The notes beneath the pieces are model-generated. The model worked only from the letters and a program-made list of their open reading frames with translations, did no database searches and had not been told where the DNA came from. From CAZUZS01 sp964624795 (GTDB taxonomy: Bacteria > Calditrichota > Calditrichia > RBG-13-44-9), in NCBI GenBank assembly GCA_964624795.1, contig CAZUZS010000122.1, positions 1-9,410 on the forward strand: 9,410 bases of DNA. Reading direction: 5' to 3'. Made by a program: the position numbers and the translations under genes. Positions 1 to 5,529 of the stretch are shown here, one piece after another (the first letter of the stretch is position 1; every line of letters begins with the position of its first letter).

Positions 1-184
1 TGCTGAAGAATCCTCCCAGGTTATCATCCCACGAATTTACCCAGAATTGGGCACAACTATCCACATAGCCGATTGCCTTTTCGGGCTGATTCAAATAGGG
101 TGAATGAATTGCATATTGCGCACTACTCTGCCGTACAAACATTAAAGCTAAGAAGAGAAAAAATATAGTAGAAATTTTTTGCAT
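1..184 (-). CDS. Secreted protein, N-terminal part only (runs off the left edge); possibly AGE-type (alpha/alpha)6-barrel family
   Basis: An ATG at 182-184 opens a frame that continues to the window edge (61 codons plus one base). A GGAG Shine-Dalgarno site lies 8 nt upstream, which supports this start. The product begins with a clear Sec signal peptide: a basic start (MQK), the hydrophobic run STIFFLFLALMFV, and a probable cleavage after SSA before QYAIHS. The mature start reads QPEKAIGYVDSCAQFWVNSW followed by DDNLGGFFS. The FW(7)D-x-x-GGFF pattern resembles the N-terminus of the N-acylglucosamine 2-epimerase-like / cellobiose epimerase (alpha/alpha)6-barrel proteins, where FWL...D.EYGGFF is typical. 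Other six-hairpin glycosidases or lyases could also fit, so the family is a guess from about 30 residues. Whether it ends in a sorting tail like its neighbours cannot be seen. Confidence 0.8.
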   Translation of the reverse strand, partial: MQKISTIFFLFLALMFVRQSSAQYAIHSPYLNQPEKAIGYVDSCAQFWVNSWDDNLGGFFS

Positions 185-218
185 ATTTACATCTCCATAA
201 AACCGAAAATTATGATAA

Positions 219-243
219 CGGCAGCCGATGCTTCAGACTGCCG
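219..243. repeat. Small inverted repeat in the leader of the left-edge gene
   Basis: CGGCAG (219-224) pairs perfectly with CTGCCG (238-243) around a 13-nt loop. It lies about 35 bp upstream of the start at 184 on the minus strand. No T run follows in that direction, so an attenuator or leader structure is as likely as chance. The function is unknown. Confidence 0.3.
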
Positions 244-331
244 CTGAGAGACACCTTTTGTACCAGTAGAATTATTTCTGCAGTCAAATTTGCGACTTGA
301 AATGACAAGAATCAACTCATTATAATAAGGA

Positions 332-353
332 AGCGGAAATTCTGACTTCCGCT
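332..353 (-). terminator. Possible terminator after the orphan sorting tail
   Basis: A 7-bp perfect stem, AGCGGAA (332-338) with TTCCGCT (347-353), has an 8-nt loop. It starts 41 nt beyond the stop codon of the 395-577 remnant. On the minus strand the stem is followed by TCCTTATTATAATG, which is T/A-rich but not a true U tract. An intrinsic terminator is plausible but weak. Confidence 0.4.
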
Positions 354-394
354 CCCTGCGTGAACCTACCCTGAAGAAAAAGATAAGAATACGG

Positions 395-577
395 TTACCG
401 TATTAAAAACAGCTTTTTAGTTTCAGTGTATTGACCTGCCTTCAGACAATAGAAATAAACGCCGCTTGCCAGTTCATTGGCATCCCAATTATAATTTGAG
501 CTGTCCGCCGCCAGTTTTTCTGAGATTATGGTCGCAACTACTCTGCCGGTAATATTATAAATTTTGAGAGTCAGAAA
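395..577 (-). pseudogene. Orphan T9SS type A sorting tail, remnant of a lost secreted protein
   Basis: This frame encodes only the second half of a T9SS C-terminal sorting domain: LTLKIYNITGRVVATIISEK, then YNWDANELASGVYFYCLKAG, ending KKLFLIR and TAA. Homology to the intact tails in this window starts at about position 577. Upstream the frame stays open to a TTG at 634, but the residues there (NNIHPTHFRRFFVAVKCF) lack the NYPNPFNP segment, have no signal peptide and no body domain. In the otherwise conserved YFYRL motif the arginine is replaced by cysteine (YFYCL), a single-transition change that fits relaxed selection. The segment lies 57 bp beyond the stop of the large multidomain gene, so it may be what is left of a duplicated or recombined cargo gene. 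A short functional peptide is unlikely, since the tail works only when fused to a passenger exported through Sec. Confidence 0.75.
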
Positions 578-634
578 GCACTTTACCGCAACAAAAAACC
601 GACGGAAATGTGTAGGATGGATGTTGTTAACCAA

Positions 635-668
635 GGGAACGCAAATTCAGGTTATCGATCGCGTTCCC
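635..668 (-). terminator. Inverted repeat after the 1217-residue gene, candidate terminator
   Basis: GGGAACGC (635-642) pairs perfectly with GCGTTCCC (661-668) across an 18-nt loop. With a two-base bulge the stem extends by three more pairs (CAA at 632-634 with TTG at 671-673). It begins 24 nt past the TAG stop at 692-694, the expected place for a terminator on the minus strand. The sequence after it (TTGGTTAACAAC) has no U tract and the loop is long, so it could instead be an mRNA 3'-end stabilising hairpin or the scar of a rearrangement next to the orphan tail. Confidence 0.4.
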
Positions 669-691
669 CCTTGTCAGCCTGATCTATGCTA

Positions 692-3600
692 CTATCTAAG
701 CAAAATCATTTTCTGTGTTCGGATATATTCCCCGGCCCTGATTACAAATATGTAGATACCGGAAGAGAGCTGCGTGCCGGCATCGTTGGTGGAGTCCCAG
801 TATCTTTTGTATTCGCCGGGAGCCAGTTCTTCGTTGACGAGCGTGCGCACTTTTTGTCCAATTGAATTATAAATATTCAGCCGAACCCGGTATTTCCCGA
901 TTTTATTTGCCGGCAGATCAAACTTAATGGTTGTGCTTGGATTGAAAGGATTGGGGAAATTGGGATAAAGCGCAAATTTCTCCGGTAATATTCCATTCGA
1001 TAATGTTCCATCCGAAAAATTGACCGTCAGGGTATCGTAAAAATTCATGGCTCCGTTGAAATCCTTGCTGGAAAGCGCATAGTAGTATGTATTGCCTGCC
1101 TGCACTTGCTCATCTATGTATTGATATACATGAGATACATTACTGTTGCCATGCCCGGGTATCTCCGCCAGGGTGTAAAAATTGTCTCTGTCAACGCTTT
1201 TTTTCAGAATAAAATTATCATTATTAATCTCGGATTCGGTGACCCAATTAAAAATAATCCGATCACGTTGAATATCGGCAGCAAAGGTACTCAAAGTAAC
1301 GGGCAATGGGTCATCACCGTTAGGCGGACCATCAATCTCAAAGTCATCGATGGCAATGCCATCAAAAGTGGAAGCAGTCCATCCACTCTCATTGCGATAT
1401 ACGAGGCGAAAACGGACGTCTATGTTCCCTTGTAATGCCGATACATCATATATCGCCTGTATATAACTGGATGCAGTGAGCCACCAACAAGGACCGGTAA
1501 ATGAATTGCTACCGCCATAAGATGTTTCATCTATATTGTACCAATTCTGCACTGCATTTCCGTCTGTTCCCTGCAAACCCCCAAGTCGGGACCAGTTTGT
1601 ACCTTTATCTGTCGAATATTCCAGGTAAGCTTCACCAGGTGCATTACCATAATATATTTGCATCCTAAATTTGAATTTTACATAATAGGTACCGCTGGCG
1701 GTAAAATTAAACTTGGGCGTCAGCAAGGCGCATGAAAAAGCGCTTGTTGAAGGGACATTTGCATCGAGGAGAGTTTTCCAAACATTGGTTCCGGATGCTG
1801 TCGTGTTAATAACGTTTCCCGGCGCACCTCTTTCCCACAGGTTTATCCCGCCGGAAAGTGCCACACTGCCATAATCATTTGCATTGCTCTCAAAATCCCC
1901 GCCGTCTGCAGGAAGATAAGGCGTTCCCCTGTTTCCGAGTATATGGATATAATTCGTCTTTGATTCTGTAGGGCCGCTGCCATTAATTTGCAGACTTACA
2001 GTATATTTACCGCCATTATAATACCAATGGGAAGGATTTTGCAATGACGAGGAATTACCATCACCGAAATTCCAGTTCCATAAGGTTGCTCTATAAGAAC
2101 CATCAGTAAACTGTATTACATCACCGGGCCAGGTAAGGGTGTCATCTGCCTGGAAAGAAGCCGTGGCGGCTGTAAATGCATCTGTAGAGTACATACCACG
2201 GCCATGTGTGCCGGCTATTACAAAATTATCCGCACTGCGTAATTTAAGCATGTCCACACGAACATTAGCCAGGCCGCTGTTTGAGGGGCTCCACGTTGGT
2301 GAGGTGGCTGTTATATCTGTGGTGCTCCATACACCGACTTCTGTGGCCAGAATAACTTCTTTTCGATCATTCGGATTATACAGCGCCCAGCGAATCGGCA
2401 TATCGGGCAGGTTGCCTTCTTTGTTGTTCCAGTTGCTGCCACCGTCGGTTGTTTCCCAAACGGAGTTNNNNNNNNNNNNNNNNNNNNNNNNNNNNNNNNN
2501 NNNNNNNNNNNNNNNNNNNNNNNNNNNNNNNNNNNNNNNNNNNNNNNNNNNNNNNNNNNNNNNNNNNCTTGTTGCATCATCCATTGAAGCATACAATATA
2601 TCACTGCCCGCATCGTAGTCAGCCGGATTTATAAACCGTCCAGTGCTTGATGAATATACTCTTGGAAAGGTAGCACCGCCATCCAGACTCCGGTACCAGT
2701 TATTGTTCGTATATGAACCAATTTGAATATTCGGATCGACAGTGCTGATAAAACTAAAACCGCCGTCACCGCCAATTACCTTAACAATATCATCAATTCC
2801 GGTTTGATTGAATTGATGCGTGCCGTTATCCTGCGTGCCTCCTAAAAAGTAGTAGGTGGCAGCCGTGGGGTGAACAGCGCAACTATAATATTGGGCCGTG
2901 ATATAACTGCTGTTTCGTTCAGAAAAAGTGCCCCCGGCATCATCCGAATACCAGATGCCATTATCATTCCCGAATACCAGCTCCGATGTGTGTCCCGGCC
3001 GGAATTGGATAGCATGCTGGTCTGCGTGAACATAAGGCCTCACACCATCATCAAACCATCGAGAAATCTGTGTCCAATTTGTACCGCCATCGGTTGTTTT
3101 AAATAAATCAACACCACCAGCATAAACGATATCAGGATTAGTTGGATGAACAGTGGCTATTAAATCATACCAAGCCTGACTCTTAGCTAACATCACTCCG
3201 CCGCCATCTGCATTTGCCGGGGTTGTTATTGTCGACCAGTTTACCCCCTTATCAGTCGATTTATATAAATTGCTTATTGTGAGCCCTGATCCCTGAACCA
3301 GGGCATAAATGGTGTTTGCATCGGAAGGCGCTGTGGCCAATTCAATCCTTTGAATGTTCGTTGTGGGAAAACCGTTTGCACCGGTATTTCTTTTGGTCCA
3401 GCTTCCGGCATTACCGGTTGTTGAGCTGTAAACACCATCCGTTGAAAAAATTCCCAATGCCGCATAGATTGTATTGTCCGCTCCGAATTCCAGGTCAGCG
3501 GCAGCATTTGTGCTGGCGCCTGTACCGCTGCCTAATACCTTTGTCCATGAGCTTCCGCCATCGGTTGATTTCTGGACGCCACCGCTGCGAGTGGCTGCAT

Positions 3601-4345
3601 ATACATCGCCAGACGATGGATGAACCGCAATTTTTTGAACATAGTAAAAAGTGGAATTATTCGTACTTGATAACTGGCTCCAGTTTGCTCCACCATCAGT
3701 TGTTTTCCAGATTCCCGCACCTCGAACTGCATCTACATTATACCAACCTTCACCGGTTCCCACATAAAAATTCTGAGTATTGCCGGGATCATAAGCGATA
3801 CATGTAATTGCGATATTATCCCAAAAATCATCGACCTTTGTCCATGTCGGGTTGGTTGCTGTAATATCATCGGTATACCATAATCCACCGGAAACGCCGC
3901 CTGCCCAGACTTTTTTATTTGTGGCATCATTGGGATCGAACATGACTGCCCGGCTCCTTCCCCCAACGTTATTAGGTCCATGAGGCGTCCAGGCAATATC
4001 CGCAACTCCCTTCGCTGCGCCAATTTTCGACAAGTCTCCATTGGGAGAATAAATCCGGCTTCTTAATTTATCAGCATATTGATAGGCTTGAATTAGCCTC
4101 TCACGCGGTACATAGCCAAGAGCGGGATCTTTCGTCTTTTCAAATTCAAACTGCATGGCGAGGTCCATGTGGTCATTTTCATTTTCCTCTTCTTCTTCAA
4201 GATCACTTTTGCTGGGCATGGACTCAACGCGCTCAGCTATTATGAGCTCTGAAGGGGTAAAAACCAATCGATCAGCAATAAAATAAAAAAGCACAAATAG
4301 AAAAAGCCCGGAGATTAGAATTAACTGTAACTTTTTACGCGCCAT
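692..4345 (-). CDS. Large T9SS-exported protein: sortilin/Asp-box propeller, PKD, MAM-like jelly roll, Fn3-like domain, sorting tail
   Basis: 1217 residues from the ATG at 4343-4345. I prefer this start to the TTG at 4381 because GGAG sits 8 nt upstream and a promoter motif lies at 4400-4431. Domains: hydrophobic N-terminus MARKKLQLILISGLFLFVLF with no obvious AxA cleavage site; acidic linker (EEEEENEND, about residues 45-60); a sortilin/VPS10-like propeller at about 113-725, opening with TPHGPNNVGGRSRAVMF and carrying Asp-boxes such as KTTDGGANW, KSTDGGSSW, FKTTDGGTNW and WETTDGGSNW; a PKD domain at about 730-798 (WNFGDG, YNGGKYTVSLQI); a MAM-like jelly roll at about 813-1001 ending DGIAIDDFEI; an Fn3-like module at about 1011-1115 (LPVTLSTF, YYYALSSKDFNG); and the tail from about 1128 (NFPNPFNPSTTIKFDLP, final KMILLR). 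Residues 593-626 fall in the N gap. Such proteins are secreted through the Bacteroidota-type T9SS and anchored or released at the surface. No catalytic residue set can be assigned, so adhesion or glycan binding is a guess. Confidence 0.93.
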   Translation of the reverse strand: MARKKLQLILISGLFLFVLFYFIADRLVFTPSELIIAERVESMPSKSDLEEEEENENDHMDLAMQFEFEKTKDPALGYVPRERLIQAYQYADKLRSRIYSPNGDLSKIGAAKGVADIAWTPHGPNNVGGRSRAVMFDPNDATNKKVWAGGVSGGLWYTDDITATNPTWTKVDDFWDNIAITCIAYDPGNTQNFYVGTGEGWYNVDAVRGAGIWKTTDGGANWSQLSSTNNSTFYYVQKIAVHPSSGDVYAATRSGGVQKSTDGGSSWTKVLGSGTGASTNAAADLEFGADNTIYAALGIFSTDGVYSSTTGNAGSWTKRNTGANGFPTTNIQRIELATAPSDANTIYALVQGSGLTISNLYKSTDKGVNWSTITTPANADGGGVMLAKSQAWYDLIATVHPTNPDIVYAGGVDLFKTTDGGTNWTQISRWFDDGVRPYVHADQHAIQFRPGHTSELVFGNDNGIWYSDDAGGTFSERNSSYITAQYYSCAVHPTAATYYFLGGTQDNGTHQFNQTGIDDIVKVIGGDGGFSFISTVDPNIQIGSYTNNNWYRSLDGGATFPRVYSSSTGRFINPADYDAGSDILYASMDDATXXXXXXXXXXXXXXXXXXXXXXXXXXXXXXXXXXNSVWETTDGGSNWNNKEGNLPDMPIRWALYNPNDRKEVILATEVGVWSTTDITATSPTWSPSNSGLANVRVDMLKLRSADNFVIAGTHGRGMYSTDAFTAATASFQADDTLTWPGDVIQFTDGSYRATLWNWNFGDGNSSSLQNPSHWYYNGGKYTVSLQINGSGPTESKTNYIHILGNRGTPYLPADGGDFESNANDYGSVALSGGINLWERGAPGNVINTTASGTNVWKTLLDANVPSTSAFSCALLTPKFNFTASGTYYVKFKFRMQIYYGNAPGEAYLEYSTDKGTNWSRLGGLQGTDGNAVQNWYNIDETSYGGSNSFTGPCWWLTASSYIQAIYDVSALQGNIDVRFRLVYRNESGWTASTFDGIAIDDFEIDGPPNGDDPLPVTLSTFAADIQRDRIIFNWVTESEINNDNFILKKSVDRDNFYTLAEIPGHGNSNVSHVYQYIDEQVQAGNTYYYALSSKDFNGAMNFYDTLTVNFSDGTLSNGILPEKFALYPNFPNPFNPSTTIKFDLPANKIGKYRVRLNIYNSIGQKVRTLVNEELAPGEYKRYWDSTNDAGTQLSSGIYIFVIRAGEYIRTQKMILLR
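2468..2567. other. Assembly gap of 100 N inside the propeller region
   Basis: Exactly 100 unknown bases interrupt the 1217-residue gene. Both flanks read as propeller sequence in the same minus-strand frame (ILYASMDDAT before, NSVWETTDGGSNW after), so 100 is compatible with the true length modulo three. A round 100 is also the usual placeholder for an unknown gap. The gap falls among Asp-box repeats, where assemblies often collapse or break, so the number of blades here is uncertain. Confidence 0.98.
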
Positions 4346-4353
4346 CGCCTTAG

Positions 4354-4357
4354 CTCC
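4354..4357 (-). promoter_or_regulatory. Shine-Dalgarno site deciding the start of the large gene
   Basis: On the minus strand GGAG is followed by CTAAGGCG and then ATG at 4345, a spacing of 8 nt. The alternative TTG at 4381 has only AT-rich sequence upstream and would lie about 12 nt from the inferred transcription start. This favours the ATG and removes twelve residues (MFILIPRCGAKA) that would not suit a signal peptide. Confidence 0.75.
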
Positions 4358-4399
4358 ACATCTTGGAATGAGTATGAACAACTTGAATTAAAATCCGCG

Positions 4400-4431
4400 C
4401 AAATATATGATTCTGCTTAATTAAAAACAAT
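4400..4431 (-). promoter_or_regulatory. Bacteroidota-type promoter (TAnnTTTG) for the 1217-residue gene
   Basis: On the minus strand TATATTTG (4400-4407) matches the Bacteroidota -7 consensus TAnnTTTG exactly. ATTG (4428-4431, consensus TTTG) lies 20 nt upstream of it, about where the -33 element belongs. Transcription would start near 4393, giving a leader of about 48 nt with the GGAG site in it. It follows the hairpin at 4542-4581, so the large gene is probably its own transcription unit. I found no equally good match before the other genes. An 8-mer with two free positions can occur by chance in AT-rich sequence. Confidence 0.5.
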
Positions 4432-4541
4432 GACAATCTCAAATTTCTAAAGCAGCTCATTAATTGTTAGTGAACAGATATACAAAGTTCGGGAATTTCT
4501 GATGATGGGAAAATATTGGTAAGAAGGTCTCCTTGGGTCAA

Positions 4542-4581
4542 GTCAATTACCACCGCCTGAGGCAAGGCAGCGGTAGTTGAC
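4542..4581 (-). terminator. Long hairpin after the jelly-roll pseudogene, candidate terminator
   Basis: Arms 4542-4557 and 4566-4581 form a 16-position stem around an 8-nt loop. As minus-strand RNA, 13 positions are Watson-Crick pairs, two are G-U wobbles and one is mismatched. As plus-strand RNA there are 13 pairs, one wobble and two mismatches, so the structure slightly favours the minus strand. It begins 33 nt after the TAA at 4615-4617. No U tract follows, so Rho-dependent ending or an mRNA-protecting hairpin are alternatives. Confidence 0.5.
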
Positions 4582-4614
4582 TCACTAAAGAAATCTTGAA
4601 TGCCGGAATAAAAA

Positions 4615-4872
4615 TTACCTGATCAGCAGTATCTTATTTGTTTGAGCAAAAGTCCCGGCCTCCAGCCGATAGAAATACACCCCGCTAGCCATGCCACTGG
4701 CATCCCAATCATATTTGTATTTCCCGGCGGTTAATTTTTCTGAAACCAGCGTTGCGACATCTTCTCCCAAAATATTGTAAATCTTTAGTCTGACCAAACC
4801 GGATTAGGGCCCCGAAGGGGCAGGCAGGGCAAATTCAATGGTGGTTATGGGATTGAAGGGGTTGGGGTAGTT
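4615..4872 (-). repeat. Sorting-tail DNA shared with the neighbouring gene (dispersed imperfect repeat)
   Basis: The tail of the pseudogene matches the tail of the next gene (5530-5772) at the DNA level. On the plus strand both hold the identical 17-mers ttgaaggggttggggta (4853-4869 and 5753-5769) and aaaatattgtaaatctt (4769-4785 and 5684-5700). The distance between the two 17-mers is 15 bp longer in the pseudogene, which equals a five-codon insertion around the premature TAA. The similarity reflects shared ancestry of tail modules and could permit recombination between cargo genes. Confidence 0.7.
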
Positions 4873-5497
4873 CTGTAACAAAACAAAGTTATCAACCAAA
4901 TTGTATTTTTCTTTTTTGCATACCAATAGGATTGAAGGCCATTAGACCCAAACCATCATAATAGCCATCGTTATTGAAACCGTTTCTTCGAGTACTGATC
5001 AATCGAACACGGATATACCTGGTTTGGGGTGGAGCAATTGATGTATCGGTAATCTGTACCCATTCAGTAGTATTTGAATAGTTTCCAGAATCGAATGAGT
5101 CTATCTTGGTACTTTTTAGGGTATCAAGAAACTCCAGGATGATCCGGGATTGATCGGCGGGGGATTGCCCATACGCTCGGACATATCCTTCAAAGATGAA
5201 TGACTGGGTGCTGTCATCAATTGTCGTCCTTAAGATGAAACATCCACATCCTGCTGCAATTCTGCTACAGCGGCTACCCCAAGGAAAGGAATATGCCAAC
5301 CCTTCATAGGGATAAGGACTTGCCGTTTTCGGCGTTCAACTGCTACCGATAACTTCCATCCATTTGGGAATTTCACCATTAACTAACGAATCCTCACAAC
5401 CGGGATTTAGAATTAAATTTTGTGCTACAATTGAAGAACCCATAAAAATCCAATTGGAGAGTGAAACCAGCACGAAGAGATAAATCTTACCCAACAT
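4615..5497 (-). pseudogene. Secreted jelly-roll (galactose-binding / FBA-like) protein with T9SS tail, broken by three lesions
   Basis: An ATG at 5495-5497 with GGAGG 5 nt upstream starts a signal peptide (MLGKIYLFVLVSLSNWIFMG, then SSIVAQN). A beta-sandwich-like body follows: NLILNPGCEDSLVNGEIPKW, SPADQSRIILEFLD, TEWVQITDTSIAPPQTRYIR and VRLISTRRNGFNNDGYYDGL. This pattern resembles galactose-binding-like or F-box-associated-like jelly rolls. Three lesions interrupt it: TGA at 5336-5338 (codon 54, just after VIGSS, where TGG/Trp is likely); a frame change near 4906-4917, where removing one A from the A6 or A5 run joins GMQK to EKYNLVDNFVLLQNYPNPFN; and TAA at 4804-4806 (codon 231 after repair), inside the sorting tail. 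Removing one base gives exactly 294 codons (293 residues) ending KILLIR, so the fossil gene is otherwise complete. It starts 32 bp after the upstream gene, presumably in the same operon. Cargo protein, probably sugar-binding; the binding role is inferred. Confidence 0.9.
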
Positions 5498-5529
5498 GAT
5501 TACCTCCACAAATTATGGTTAACCAAAGA

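Noticed and set aside
4346..4381. TTG at 4381 as the start of the large protein
   Set aside because: It has no Shine-Dalgarno site, lies almost at the inferred transcription start, and adds residues that weaken the signal peptide; the ATG at 4345 has GGAG at 8 nt.
4912..4918. A AAA AAG heptamer as a dnaX-like programmed -1 frameshift site
   Set aside because: Joining body and tail needs a +1 shift (or loss of one base), not -1, so this slippery sequence would give the wrong frame.
5336..5338. In-frame TGA where tryptophan is expected, suggesting TGA = Trp recoding
   Set aside because: Both intact propeller genes end with TGA at the natural end of their sorting tails, and TGG is used for Trp throughout. 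The same gene has two further lesions, so a nonsense mutation is simpler.
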